A stretch of 63,829 nucleotides of DNA, from positions 1-63,829 of the forward strand of contig CAUAEH010000005.1 of NCBI GenBank assembly GCA_958427975.1, in the 5' to 3' direction. Below are positions 9,415 to 18,414 of this stretch, piece by piece. The notes beneath the pieces are model-generated. The model saw only the letters and a program-made list of their open reading frames with translations. It was not told the DNA's origin and made no database searches. Position 1 is the first letter of the stretch; every line of letters starts with the position of its first letter. The DNA is from an uncultured Collinsella sp. Lineage in GTDB: Bacteria; Actinomycetota; Coriobacteriia; Coriobacteriales; Coriobacteriaceae. A program made the position numbers and the translations under genes.

Positions 9415-10839
9415 CTAGCACACACCTTCCACAAAGCGGTCGAGCTCAACAAAACGGGAACCCTTGACCAGTACAACATCATGATTTTCAAGCGCGCCGC
9501 CCATGCGGTCGAGCACCTGCTGATAATCGGAGAACACCTGGATGCGGTCCTCATCCATACCCATCATACGTGCGGCATCGGCCATGAGCTGAGCCAGCTC
9601 GCCGCCGACGCACGCGAGCATGTCGAGCTTCTTAGCGGCGGCATAGGCGCCCACGAGCTCATGCATGCGGGGAGCCTCGTCGCCCATCTCGCCCATCTCG
9701 CCAAGGATCGCCATGCGCGAACCGTCACAAATAAGCGAGCACAGCAAATCGAGGCCGGCAGCCATAGACTCGGCACTGGCGTTATAGGAGTCGTCGATGA
9801 TGCGCGCTCCGCTCTTGGCGCGCTTGATCTCCTGACGGTGACCGGTGATCGTAAGGCCCCTAAAGGCAGCATCGATCTGCTCGGGCGTCACGCCCAGACG
9901 ATAGCCGACAGCGGCGGCCTTGACGGCATTGGGCACGGACTGCACGCCGGGAATGGCCAGCATGGTATCGACCGTGTCGCCCTGACCAAAGTCGAGCGTA
10001 AAGACCGGATGGCCCTCGTCGTCGACGCGAATGTCGCGTGCGCGGACCTCGTCGTCGTCCGAGACACCGGCCAGCATCACGTCAATACCCGCAGGCTGGG
10101 CGAACGTATCGCGAATGAACGGCGTAAAGTCGTCCTCGCCGCCCAACACCAGCAACGGCGAGAAATCGCCGGCGGTGCACATGCCCTGGACAATCTCGGA
10201 CTTGGCGCGGGCGATGTTCTCGCGGCTGCCCAGAATACCGATATGGGAGGTTCCGATCTTGCTCACGATGGCAAGATTGGGGTTGGCAGACTGGGACAGG
10301 CGCTCAATCTCATGAAAATGGTTCATGCCCATCTCGAGCACCAGAACCTCGGTATCGGCCGGAGCGGAAAGCACCGTGAGCGGCATGCCGATCAGGTTGT
10401 TGAAATTGCCCTTGGTGGCCCAGACGCGATAACGCTTGGCGAGCACGGCGGCGAGCACGTCCTTGGTCGTCGTCTTGCCAATCGAACCGGTAATGCCGAC
10501 GACCAGGCAGCCAAGCTCCAAGCGATATACATGCGCCAGGCGCAGCAAGAACTCCTCGGGGTCGTCGGTCAGCAAGATGGCGCATCCCTTGTCCTGCGCC
10601 AGCGAAACCAGCTCGGCATCGGGTTCGCGCGTCATCACGACGGCACCGGCACCCGACTCAATGGCACGGGAGGCAAAATCATTGCCGTCGACCTTTTCGC
10701 CGGGGAAGGCGACAAAGATCGTCCCCTCCTCGACCTGACGCGAGTCGATAACGCACCCGCGGCATACCCGATCGACTTCTTCCGTCACGGTTCGGGCCCC
10801 CGTTGAGGCCGCGAGGTTGTTGACGGCGATCTCTATCAT
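9415..10839 (-). CDS. murF: UDP-MurNAc-tripeptide--D-Ala-D-Ala ligase MurF
   Basis: MurF adds the D-Ala-D-Ala dipeptide to UDP-MurNAc-tripeptide. The 474-residue protein shows CVIDSRQVEEGTIFVAFPGE in the N-terminal domain, the ATP loop ITGSIGKTTTKD, the MurF-specific GNFNNLIGMPLT, and the C-terminal DDSYNASAESM. The ribosome site AGGGGAG precedes the ATG at 10839. A 125 bp gap to ftsI carries a minus-strand TACAAT box, so a secondary promoter is possible. murE, usually between ftsI and murF, is absent. Confidence 0.96.
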   Translation of the reverse strand: MIEIAVNNLAASTGARTVTEEVDRVCRGCVIDSRQVEEGTIFVAFPGEKVDGNDFASRAIESGAGAVVMTREPDAELVSLAQDKGCAILLTDDPEEFLLRLAHVYRLELGCLVVGITGSIGKTTTKDVLAAVLAKRYRVWATKGNFNNLIGMPLTVLSAPADTEVLVLEMGMNHFHEIERLSQSANPNLAIVSKIGTSHIGILGSRENIARAKSEIVQGMCTAGDFSPLLVLGGEDDFTPFIRDTFAQPAGIDVMLAGVSDDDEVRARDIRVDDEGHPVFTLDFGQGDTVDTMLAIPGVQSVPNAVKAAAVGYRLGVTPEQIDAAFRGLTITGHRQEIKRAKSGARIIDDSYNASAESMAAGLDLLCSLICDGSRMAILGEMGEMGDEAPRMHELVGAYAAAKKLDMLACVGGELAQLMADAARMMGMDEDRIQVFSDYQQVLDRMGGALENHDVVLVKGSRFVELDRFVEGVC

Positions 10840-10964
10840 TGCAGCTCCCCTGTAAACCTAATAATGCTATCGGCGTATTGTATCCCAGTGCCATGCGCGC
10901 GTGGTGCAGGGCATGTGAACACCCTTCAGATCAAACGGCAGACCACGCTCAAGATTGTAACCCC

Positions 10965-12830
10965 CTACTTCGTGCGCGGGATACCCAGCACGTCGAGCGC
11001 GTTGGCCATAATGGACTGGAATGGCACCGCGGCGGCATCCGAGCCGCTCGGCGTTCCATCGAGTGTGATATAGCACAGCACCTTGGGCGATTGTGCCGGC
11101 GCAAAGCCCATAAAGGACGACATGTAGTTCTCCTTGAGGTAACCGCCGTTCTCGTCAGCACGCTCGGCCGTACCGGTCTTGCCCGCCACGTCATAGCCAT
11201 CGACCGCACCGCCAACGCCCGTGCCTTCGGACACGACCGTCTGCATGCACGATGTCACCTGGGCGGCAGCGTCCTCCGAAATCGCACGCTCGCCTTCGCC
11301 CCAGTCCTTCTCATCGCCCTTGCTGGACTTATAGAAGTGCGGAGTCATCATCACGCCGCCGTTCGCAATGCCGCCCACGGCACGTGCGACCTCAATCGGC
11401 GAGACGGACAGCGCCTGGCCAAAGCTCATCGAGCCCAGCGTGGCGCCGTCGTACTGGTCGCGCTCCTTGACGATACCCAGACTCTCACCCGGAAAATCGA
11501 CACCGGAGCTATGACCGATACCCCACTTGTCCACATAGGTGGCAAAATCATCGGCACCGATCTTGCGTCCCACCAGGACAAAGCCCACATTGGAGGAACG
11601 GCGCATCATCTCGCGCACGTCCATGGTCATGGTGTAGTCGCGCTTGTCGGCGTCGGTAACGGTGTCGTCGCCAACCTTAATGCTCGCCGGCACCTCAAAC
11701 GACGTGCTCGAACGCACGGCGCCCAAGTCGAAGCCGGCACCGGCCACGAGCGTCTTAAAGACCGAGCCGGGCTCATAGGCATCGGTAACCAGGCGCAAGT
11801 TCATGTCCTCGGTCTTGGCGTTTTCCAGATCGGCCTGGTCATATGTCGGATACGAGCATGCCGCCAGAATCTCGCCCGTCGTGGGATCGGTGACCAGGGC
11901 CGAGCCGTTCTTGGCCTTGGTCTTTTCGACCGCCTCGGCCAGGGCGTCCTCGGCGGCGCGCTGGATATTGACATCGAGTGTCGTCACGATATCAACGCCG
12001 TCAACCGCCGCCACCTTTTTATAGGCGCCGCCCGCGATATAGCTACCGTCCCTCGCCCGCTCGCGCACCAGCGAACCGTTGGTTCCGGTCAAAAGCTTGT
12101 TGTACTGTTTTTCGAGGCCCGTCAGACCGTCGTTGTCCACGTTTACCACGCCAAGCACCTGCGATGCCAGGTTGCCGTAGGGGTACACGCGCTTCATGGC
12201 CTGCTCAAAGAGCACGCCTGGCAGGTTCTTCTTCTCCAGCGCCGCGACATCATCCTCGTCCACCTGACGTTTGATATACACCCAGGTGCCATCCGACTCA
12301 ACGAGCTCGCGACAGGTCTTTTTATCGATGCCCGTAGCTTTGACCAGCGCCGATACCGTTTTGTCAACGTCCTCGATAAGCTGCGGATTCACGGCGATGT
12401 TACGACATTCGACCGACGACGTCAGCACGTTGCCGTTACGGTCGTAGATGGTACCGCGCTTGGCATACAGCGTCTGCGCAAGCAAGCGACGTGCATCGGC
12501 GCGGTCGCGCAACTTATCGGCTTCCACGATTTGATAGTCGGCAAGGCGAAGGACGCCCAAACCCAAGCCAAACCCGATGAAGCCCATGACGGCTTTGCGA
12601 CGGGGCAGCGGCGTGCCCGTGAGCCATTCGGTCGACGAGCTCTTGCGCGGTCTGGTGTTATGCATCTGAGGACCACTCGAGCCACGGAGACGCGACGCGG
12701 GGTCGTTGCCATAGGACGGCCTCGCGTTGTAAGATGGCCGACCCGTTCCTTGATAACCAGAACGTCCCCGCGATGAGGGACGTCCAGAACCGCGACCCCC
12801 GTCGGAGCCGCGGCGATAGTCATTTGTCAT
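10965..12830 (-). CDS. ftsI: Division transpeptidase FtsI / class B penicillin-binding protein
   Basis: This septal peptidoglycan cross-linking enzyme is 621 residues long. A cytoplasmic N-terminus of about 90 residues is rich in Arg, Gly and Ser, followed by one membrane anchor (AVMGFIGFGLGLGVL). The dimerisation domain contains AKRGTIYDRNGNVL, and the transpeptidase domain carries EPGSVFKTL (active Ser with SxxK), SSN, and GKTGTAE. No C-terminal PASTA repeats are present. It starts 18 bases after ftsL ends, in the same operon. Together with FtsW it would form the septal synthase. Confidence 0.95.
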   Translation of the reverse strand: MTNDYRRGSDGGRGSGRPSSRGRSGYQGTGRPSYNARPSYGNDPASRLRGSSGPQMHNTRPRKSSSTEWLTGTPLPRRKAVMGFIGFGLGLGVLRLADYQIVEADKLRDRADARRLLAQTLYAKRGTIYDRNGNVLTSSVECRNIAVNPQLIEDVDKTVSALVKATGIDKKTCRELVESDGTWVYIKRQVDEDDVAALEKKNLPGVLFEQAMKRVYPYGNLASQVLGVVNVDNDGLTGLEKQYNKLLTGTNGSLVRERARDGSYIAGGAYKKVAAVDGVDIVTTLDVNIQRAAEDALAEAVEKTKAKNGSALVTDPTTGEILAACSYPTYDQADLENAKTEDMNLRLVTDAYEPGSVFKTLVAGAGFDLGAVRSSTSFEVPASIKVGDDTVTDADKRDYTMTMDVREMMRRSSNVGFVLVGRKIGADDFATYVDKWGIGHSSGVDFPGESLGIVKERDQYDGATLGSMSFGQALSVSPIEVARAVGGIANGGVMMTPHFYKSSKGDEKDWGEGERAISEDAAAQVTSCMQTVVSEGTGVGGAVDGYDVAGKTGTAERADENGGYLKENYMSSFMGFAPAQSPKVLCYITLDGTPSGSDAAAVPFQSIMANALDVLGIPRTK

Positions 12831-12847
12831 ACTCAGCTACCGTCTTG

Positions 12848-13318
12848 TTACTGAGCGGTCGCGGTCGAGCTAGCGCCCGCGGCTGCATCCTGCGAAAAAT
12901 CAAGTGTAACGCTCTCGCTGGGCTCCACCATGCCATAAGCGCCCGCAAGGTCGCGAATGCGCGTGTCGGCACCATAGACCGAATGCATGACCTCCAGGTC
13001 GGAGCTTTCGTCGGTCGCCTTCTCGAGCGTGTTGGTAAGCGCGGCGTTGTTGTTGAGCACCTGGGCCGTAATGCCGGCGAGCGCCACACGGGCGACACCG
13101 ATCGTCATGAAGATGGCCGCAATGATGCAAAACGTTTTAAGAACGCTCATGAAAACCGGGCTTACCGCCTGGTTTGCCTGACGGCCCGCGCCCGTGTAGA
13201 CATCAAAGCGCGGCGTGCGCTGCTCGCGGGGAGCAACGGGGGCCTGCGGTGCCTCACGATAGGCGGGCATGGCGTTCATATCATAGGCGAGTGCTGCGTT
13301 TGAGGTGTTGTAGCCCAT
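12848..13318 (-). CDS. ftsL: FtsL/DivIC-like bitopic division protein
   Basis: This 156-residue protein is not recognisable from conserved residues alone. Its layout fits FtsL: a cytoplasmic N-terminus of about 60 residues, one membrane segment (LKTFCIIAAIFMTIGVARVALAG), and an extracytoplasmic heptad-like stretch rich in Asn, Leu and Glu (QVLNNNAALTNTLEKATDES). A short GMVEPSE motif near the C-terminus resembles the Gly-x-x-x-Pro end of this family. GGGAGG lies 11 bases before the ATG. Its place between rsmH and ftsI is the standard ftsL position. Confidence 0.8.
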   Translation of the reverse strand: MGYNTSNAALAYDMNAMPAYREAPQAPVAPREQRTPRFDVYTGAGRQANQAVSPVFMSVLKTFCIIAAIFMTIGVARVALAGITAQVLNNNAALTNTLEKATDESSDLEVMHSVYGADTRIRDLAGAYGMVEPSESVTLDFSQDAAAGASSTATAQ

Positions 13319-13408
13319 GATATGCCGCCTCCCATCCCGAGTACGTTGGTAGTGTGTTTAAGCTTCGTTTGTGGTACGAGCGGGAGGTCCAATATCGCGC
13401 GGTCGCGT

Positions 13409-14374
13409 CTACAGACGCTGCGCCACGCGGATCTTGGCTGATCTCGCCCGAGGGTTGCGCGCAACCTCATCGGGTTGGGCAACCAAGGGTTTGCGGGTGA
13501 TGACCTTGAGTATCGGCACGTTGCCGCACACGCACACCGGAATCTCCGGCGGACACGTGCACCCCTGGCTCATCTCCTTAAAGTGGTTCTTTACGATACG
13601 GTCCTCGAGCGAGTGATACGAGATGACGCAGATGCGTCCGCCCGGGTTGAGCCACCTTGTGGCAGCGTCAAGCCCTCGCTCGAGCACATCGAGTTCGTGA
13701 TTGACCTCGATGCGAATGGCCTGGAAACTCTTCTTGGCTGGGTGTCCGCCATGCCGACGAGCGGCAGCGGGGATACCAGCCTTGATGATCTCGACAAACT
13801 GGCCGGTGGTTTCAATCGGCTCATGCTCGCGGCGGCGCACGATCTCACGCGCGATCTGCGAGGCAAACTTCTCTTCGCCGTAGACGCGTAGAATCCGGGC
13901 GAGGTCGTGTTCGTTATAGGTGTTGATGACCTCAGCTGCGTTTAAGGTGTTGTTACCCGGATCCATCCGCATGTCCAATGGGGCGTCCTCGTTGTACGAA
14001 AAGCCCCTGCCAGGGATATCGAGTTGCGGCGACGAAACGCCCAAGTCGAACAGGAAGCCATCGACCCCGGGCACCTCGGCCGAGCAAAGCAGCTCGTCCA
14101 AGTCGCCGAAGTTGCCCTTCAGTAGCTGGTGCGGGACGCCGGGAACCTCGCGGTCCAGACGGGCGCCAGCGGCCTCGAGGGCCATGTCGTCCTGATCGAC
14201 GCCGAGCAAAAGGCCGGTCTCCCCCACCTGCGCGGCCATCTTTACCGAATGGCCGGCACCGCCAAGGGTGCAGTCGCAGACGACGGAGCCGCTCTTTAGC
14301 TGCAGCGACTCAAGCACTTCGCCGAGCATGACAGGTTCATGCCGATATTCTTGTGTCAAGATTCCACGCTCCAT
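13409..14374 (-). CDS. rsmH: 16S rRNA (cytosine(1402)-N4)-methyltransferase RsmH (MraW)
   Basis: RsmH methylates C1402 in the 16S rRNA decoding centre using SAM. The 321-residue product has the N-terminal YRHEPVMLGEVLESL, the SAM loop CDCTLGGAGHS, the FLFDLGVSSPQLD motif with GRGFSYNEDAPLDMRMD, and the C-terminal ISYHSLEDRIVKNHF. The ATG at 14374 is 20 bases after mraZ. A TTG six codons later has a closer GGAG box and could be the real start. Confidence 0.97.
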   Translation of the reverse strand: MERGILTQEYRHEPVMLGEVLESLQLKSGSVVCDCTLGGAGHSVKMAAQVGETGLLLGVDQDDMALEAAGARLDREVPGVPHQLLKGNFGDLDELLCSAEVPGVDGFLFDLGVSSPQLDIPGRGFSYNEDAPLDMRMDPGNNTLNAAEVINTYNEHDLARILRVYGEEKFASQIAREIVRRREHEPIETTGQFVEIIKAGIPAAARRHGGHPAKKSFQAIRIEVNHELDVLERGLDAATRWLNPGGRICVISYHSLEDRIVKNHFKEMSQGCTCPPEIPVCVCGNVPILKVITRKPLVAQPDEVARNPRARSAKIRVAQRL

Positions 14375-14394
14375 CCGTTACTCGTGCCTTGCCC

Positions 14395-14829
14395 TTACGA
14401 GAAGAAGAGGTCCAGCAGGGCCTCGTCGTCATCGTCCTCATCGGCCGTAGCGCGGTCCCAAACCTCAAGGTGGTCGTAGTTGCCCACAACCGTGACCTCG
14501 CGGTCGAGGTTCGCCTGCTTGCGGAGAGACTCAGAAAGACCGATACGACCCGCGCTGTCCACATCCATCGACGTGGTGCGCTTGTTGATCGCCCTCATGA
14601 GCTTCTGGTCGTTGATGTCACGCGGGTTAAAACCCTCGTGGCCCTCACGACCCGCGAAGAGTCCTTCGACCCACTTATCGAAGGCCTCGGCAGAGAACAC
14701 GTACAGAGCATCGACATCCAGGGCTTTGAACACGCGAACGTGCTCTCCAAGCTCCTCGCGAAGGGGTGCAGGCAGGGATAGACGACCCTTTGCATCGAGA
14801 TTGCGCTCGTATGCACCCGTCATTCCCAT
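14395..14829 (-). CDS. mraZ: Transcriptional regulator MraZ
   Basis: MraZ is the SpoVT/AbrB-fold regulator that heads most division clusters and represses its own operon by binding G-rich direct repeats. The 144-residue product begins MGMTGAYERNLDAKGRLSLP and carries a second half-repeat around GRIGLSESLRKQANLDREV, so both DXXGR-type motifs are present. GGGGAGGG lies 7 bases before the ATG. The upstream promoter carries a run of TGGGG boxes that would be its operator. Confidence 0.95.
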   Translation of the reverse strand: MGMTGAYERNLDAKGRLSLPAPLREELGEHVRVFKALDVDALYVFSAEAFDKWVEGLFAGREGHEGFNPRDINDQKLMRAINKRTTSMDVDSAGRIGLSESLRKQANLDREVTVVGNYDHLEVWDRATADEDDDDEALLDLFFS

Positions 14830-14897
14830 GTGCGCCCTCCCCTCGGTTACTCAGATGGCACGTACGCGGGGAACCACCCCGCCTGTCGACGTCATCA

Positions 14898-14980
14898 ATA
14901 ATATGGGGAACCGCCCCATTTTTCAACACCTTTCCCCACCCCTTCCCCCACCCCACCCCACCACTCCACCCCCAATATGT
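14898..14980 (-). promoter_or_regulatory. mraZ operon promoter with G-rich MraZ-type boxes
   Basis: On the minus strand a -35 TTGAAA (14921-14926) and a -10 TATTAT (14898-14903) are exactly 17 bp apart, a near-consensus sigma-70 promoter. Directly upstream of the -35 (14927-14975) is a run of TGGGG units, several at about 5 or 10 bp steps, which matches the known MraZ operator style of TGGGN repeats. The promoter spacer itself holds the inverted repeat GGGGCGGTTCCCC. MraZ autorepression is inferred from this arrangement. Confidence 0.75.
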
Positions 14981-15096
14981 TGTAAAACACCCCCGAGCAT
15001 ATGTTCGAAAACACAATATGTTGTGTTTGCAGCAAAGGCGGGATGCCACCTGTAGAACCACGCCCGCGAACCTCAACCTTCAAGTTGACCTTGAGG
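14975..15096. promoter_or_regulatory. Palindromes upstream of the mraZ promoter
   Basis: Two copies of CAATATGTTGT lie at 14973-14984 and 15014-15024, with a third ATATGTT between them. The second copy sits in a perfect palindrome, AAACACAA-TATG-TTGTGTTT (15009-15028). Further out is CCTCAA...TTGAGG enclosing TCAAGTTGA (15071-15096). They look like operators for one or two unknown regulators. Nothing shows which gene they act on; mraZ is the nearest start. Confidence 0.4.
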
Positions 15097-15194
15097 CGAT
15101 TTTTACGTCCCTTTACACACCGTTCACATCGCCCCCAAACTCCCCCACCCACGGTACACACGGCCCACCAACGCGTCGGTGTCTGGCGAAAAAT

Positions 15195-15256
15195 GGGACG
15201 GGCCCCAGATTGCCCATGTGCGCAAAAGTGCGTCTCGGCAATCTGGGGCCCGTCCC
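15195..15256. terminator. Long hairpin (element A) after xerD
   Basis: Perfect 20 bp arms (15195-15214 and 15237-15256) enclose a 22-base loop. The outer ends read GGGACGGG and CCCGTCCC. On the minus strand it follows the xerD stop by about 35 bases and could end that transcript, although the arms are much longer than a terminator needs. It belongs to the GGGAC-bounded palindrome set described in the findings. Confidence 0.7.
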
Positions 15257-15291
15257 CTTTAATATTTATAAATATGCAGGTCAGCGAGGTG

Positions 15292-16233
15292 CTAGCGATG
15301 TGCCAACGGATGCGCCGCCAGATAGACCTCGGTCAGTTGCGTGCGGTCGACATGCGTGTAGACCTGCGTGGTCGAAATATCGGCATGGCCCAAAATCTCC
15401 TGCAGCACACGCAGGTCGGCACCGCCCGCGAGCATGTGGGTGGCAAAGGAGTGGCGCAGGGTGTGGGGATGGAGCCCAACCAGCCCCACCTGGCGCCCAT
15501 ACCGCTCGCATATCGCATGCACGGCCTGGCGCGACAGGCGACGTCCGTTCTTATTTAAAAAGACCGCCGAGGTCTCCATCCCGTGAGCATGCGCGGCCAG
15601 GAGAGTGCGCCCGTCACCTATATAGTGTGTCAGGGCGCGAGCCGCGCTTCCCACCAACGGGGCCAGACGCTCCTTGGAGCCCTTACCGCGCACCAGGACA
15701 AACCCGTCATCAATATGGATATCGCCCACATCGAGCCCAACCAGCTCACTCACGCGCAAACCGCATCCGTAGAGCACTTCCAAGATGGCATGATCGCGCA
15801 GCCCCATCTCGCCCTCGGGAAAGTCTTGATCGAGCAGTGCCGAGACATCCTCCACCGAAAGGTATTCCGGCAGGCGATCTGCCTTTTTGGGCAGGCGCAA
15901 CGCCGCCGTCGGGTTTTGGGCCACGGCCCCATCGCGCACCAAAAAGGCATGCAGACCCTTCACGGCAGCAAGCGCGCGCTCCACCGAGGCGTCGGAATAG
16001 CCTCCGTCGCGGCGATCGGCAACAAAGCCCTCCACGACCTGACGGCTCACATCTTCAAACGACGCAATGTCAGCCCGCTCCAGATAGGCGCAGTACGTCG
16101 TCAGGTCACGACGGTAGGCCGCAATCGTATTGCGCGCCAAACCCCGCTCGACCGCAAGGTAATCGAGATACTCCCCCGCCACCACAGCGAGCGACGAGGG
16201 AGTAGCTTCGGTATGTTCTTGGTTCTCCGGCAC
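15292..16233 (-). CDS. xerD: Tyrosine recombinase XerD
   Basis: XerD resolves chromosome dimers at dif during division. The N-terminal SAM-like domain begins VVAGEYLDYLAVERGLARNTIAAYRRDL. The catalytic set is complete: Arg in GCGLRVSELVGL, Lys in GKGSKER, His-x-x-Arg in HPHTLRHSFATH, His in LGHADI and Tyr in TQVYTHV. The longest frame reaches into pyrG, so I choose the GTG at 16233, 3 bases after the pyrG stop. That gives 313 residues, close to the usual 300. No integration site or phage genes are nearby, which supports the housekeeping role over a phage integrase. Confidence 0.88.
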   Translation of the reverse strand: MPENQEHTEATPSSLAVVAGEYLDYLAVERGLARNTIAAYRRDLTTYCAYLERADIASFEDVSRQVVEGFVADRRDGGYSDASVERALAAVKGLHAFLVRDGAVAQNPTAALRLPKKADRLPEYLSVEDVSALLDQDFPEGEMGLRDHAILEVLYGCGLRVSELVGLDVGDIHIDDGFVLVRGKGSKERLAPLVGSAARALTHYIGDGRTLLAAHAHGMETSAVFLNKNGRRLSRQAVHAICERYGRQVGLVGLHPHTLRHSFATHMLAGGADLRVLQEILGHADISTTQVYTHVDRTQLTEVYLAAHPLAHR

Positions 16234-16235
16234 CC

Positions 16236-17897
16236 TTAGTCCGTAGCGAGGTTCTTGGGCGTCACCTGCAGACGGTCGACACCCTCGTGCTGGCCAATCG
16301 AGGCGCGCACGAACTCGCGGAACAGCGGCTGCGGGTTGGTCGGACGGCTCTTGAACTCGGGATGAGCCTGAGTGGCCACATACCACGGATGTACGTCGCG
16401 CGGCAGCTCGACCATCTCGACCAGACGCTCGTCGGGCGAAAGACCCGAGATTACCAGACCGGCGTCCTCGAGCTGGTCACGGAAGGCGTTGTTGAACTCA
16501 AAACGGTGACGGTGACGCTCGTAGACGAGCTCCTCGCCATAGGCCTCGCGCGCGAGGGAATCGGCGGCGAGCTTGCACGGATAGGCACCCAGACGCATGG
16601 TGCCACCCTTCTCGGTCACGTCCTCCTGCGAGCTCATCAGGTCGATGACACTATACGGGCCATCAGGATCGAACTCGGAAGAGCTGGCGCCGGCAAGGCC
16701 GACCACGTTGCGGGCAAATTCGCACACGGCCACCTGCATACCCAGGCAAATGCCCAGATACGGAATCTTGTGCTCGCGGGCGAACTCGGCCGCGAGGATC
16801 TTGCCCTCCAGGGCGCGCTTGCCAAAGCCGCCAGGGACCAAGATGCCCGAGGCGTCACCCAGGACCTCGGAGACGTTCTGCTCGTCGAGGCTCTCGCCAT
16901 CGACCAGCTGCACGTCAACGTGGCGATCGTAGAACACGCCCGCATGGTGCAGGGCCTCGATAACCGACAGGTAGGCATCGGGCAGCTGCGTATACTTGCC
17001 CACGACGGCGATCTTCACCTTGTCGGCGTGCTGGTTGGCATGGTTCTGCTTGCGCAGGAACTCGTTCCACTGACTCATGTCGCGCTCACGCGGGTCCAGA
17101 CCCAGACGCTCGCAAATGCGCAGGTCAAAGTCCTGCTCGGCGAGCAGCTGCGGAACATCGTAGATGCTCGCGCAGTCCTCGTTGGTAAAGACGCAGTCGG
17201 TGTCGACGTCGCAGAAGCTTGCGATCTTGCCGCGGATGGCATCGTCGATATGGTGATCGGAGCGCAGAACGATAATATCGGGCTGGATGCCAAAGCTGCG
17301 GAGCTCCTTGACGGAGTGCTGCGTCGGCTTGGTCTTGACCTCGTGGGCGGCGGCGATATAGGGAACGAGCGACACGTGGATGTAGCAGACGTTCTCGGGG
17401 CCGGCCTCCTTGCGATACTGGCGGATGGCCTCGACAAACGGCTGCGACTCGATGTCACCGATGGTGCCGCCCAACTCAGTGATGACCACGTCGGAGCCGG
17501 TCTGCTCCTCAATACGACGGAACTTATCCTTAATGGCGTTCGTGACGTGCGGAATCACCTGCACGGTGCCGCCCAAAAAGTCACCGCGACGTTCACGGGC
17601 GATCAGGCTCTTATAGATGGCACCAGTCGTAAAGTTGGAATCGCGGGTCAGGTTCTCATCAATAAAGCGCTCGTAGTGGCCCAGGTCCAGATCGGACTCG
17701 TAGCCGTCCTCGGTCACAAAGACCTCGCCATGCTGGAACGGGCTCATGGTGCCGGGGTCGACGTTCAGATACGGGTCGGCCTTTTGCATCGTTACCTTGT
17801 AGCCGCGCGACTTGAGCAGACGGCCCAGCGAGGCCGCGGTAATACCCTTGCCCAGAGACGAAACCACGCCGCCGGTCACGAACACATGCTTGGTCAT
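16236..17897 (-). CDS. pyrG: CTP synthase
   Basis: CTP synthase aminates UTP to CTP with ATP and glutamine. The 553-residue protein has the amidoligase domain starting TKHVFVTGGVVSSLGKGITAASLG, with KADPYLNVDPGTMSPFQHGEVFV, and a C-terminal class I glutamine amidotransferase domain with the nucleophile in LGICLGMQVAV and His-Glu in ATQAHPEFKSRP. Length and start are standard. It is followed directly by xerD. I did not identify a pyrG attenuator upstream. Confidence 0.98.
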   Translation of the reverse strand: MTKHVFVTGGVVSSLGKGITAASLGRLLKSRGYKVTMQKADPYLNVDPGTMSPFQHGEVFVTEDGYESDLDLGHYERFIDENLTRDSNFTTGAIYKSLIARERRGDFLGGTVQVIPHVTNAIKDKFRRIEEQTGSDVVITELGGTIGDIESQPFVEAIRQYRKEAGPENVCYIHVSLVPYIAAAHEVKTKPTQHSVKELRSFGIQPDIIVLRSDHHIDDAIRGKIASFCDVDTDCVFTNEDCASIYDVPQLLAEQDFDLRICERLGLDPRERDMSQWNEFLRKQNHANQHADKVKIAVVGKYTQLPDAYLSVIEALHHAGVFYDRHVDVQLVDGESLDEQNVSEVLGDASGILVPGGFGKRALEGKILAAEFAREHKIPYLGICLGMQVAVCEFARNVVGLAGASSSEFDPDGPYSVIDLMSSQEDVTEKGGTMRLGAYPCKLAADSLAREAYGEELVYERHRHRFEFNNAFRDQLEDAGLVISGLSPDERLVEMVELPRDVHPWYVATQAHPEFKSRPTNPQPLFREFVRASIGQHEGVDRLQVTPKNLATD

Positions 17898-18022
17898 ATT
17901 GAGTTACCTGCGCTTCCCGTAGAAGTTGTCCATACACATCTTACGGGTCTTCATTGTAATACTCGCGACGCGCGCCGCACACAATTTTTCTTACGCGCAA
18001 TCGCATTTCTCCATCTAGAAAC

Positions 18023-18050
18023 AAAACGCCGCCCAGTTGCCCAGGCGGCG
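18023..18050 (-). terminator. Terminator of the winged-helix gene
   Basis: CGCCGCC and GGCGGCG (18027-18033, 18044-18050) form a stem. On the minus strand a TTTTG tract follows it at 18023-18026. It lies 26 bp after the regulator's stop and before pyrG. Confidence 0.75.
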
Positions 18051-18075
18051 TCGTTTCCACTATGAATGCGCGCCG

Positions 18076-18414
18076 TTATCGATCGGCGACTTCGTCCTTG
18101 ATCAAGTCCTGCACGAGCATACCGGCACGGATGCCCTCTAGATACCATTCGCCACGCTCCGTAAGACAAATACCATTTGCGAGCTGGCCGCCGTCGTCGC
18201 TGTAGCGCGAGACGACCTCAATGATGTCTTCGGATTCCAAGCGTTCAATTGCCGCGCGGGCGCGATACGGAGACACCCCCACACGCTCGGCAAGCGTCTT
18301 TCGCGAAAAGCCATAAAATCCGCCGTTGTCTTCGGACTGCTGTGCAATCTCCATCAGCACCTGCACCTCGACACGCTTCATATCGTTGACACTCGCACGA
18401 CCCTTGCCAGCCAT
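18076..18414 (-). CDS. Small winged helix-turn-helix DNA-binding protein
   Basis: This product is 112 residues from the ATG at 18414, which has GAGGAGG upstream. The longer frame lacks a ribosome site. The core, FYGFSRKTLAERVGVSPYRARAAIERLESEDIIEVVSRY, reads as helix-turn-helix, recognition helix and wing, as in MarR/GntR-type proteins. A short C-terminal helix could serve dimerisation. No ligand domain is present. It sits alone between pyrG and a DUF1846 gene with its own terminator, so the target is unknown. Confidence 0.75.
   Translation of the reverse strand: MAGKGRASVNDMKRVEVQVLMEIAQQSEDNGGFYGFSRKTLAERVGVSPYRARAAIERLESEDIIEVVSRYSDDGGQLANGICLTERGEWYLEGIRAGMLVQDLIKDEVADR

Noticed and set aside
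7531..10806. A 1091-codon open frame on the plus strand
   Set aside because: It lies antisense to murD, mraY and murF, which have clear motifs; the translated sequence is His/Gln/Gly-rich shadow typical of GC-rich antisense frames.
15292..16233. Phage or island integrase
   Set aside because: Length, motifs and placement directly behind pyrG fit housekeeping XerD; no attachment site, excisionase or phage genes are nearby.
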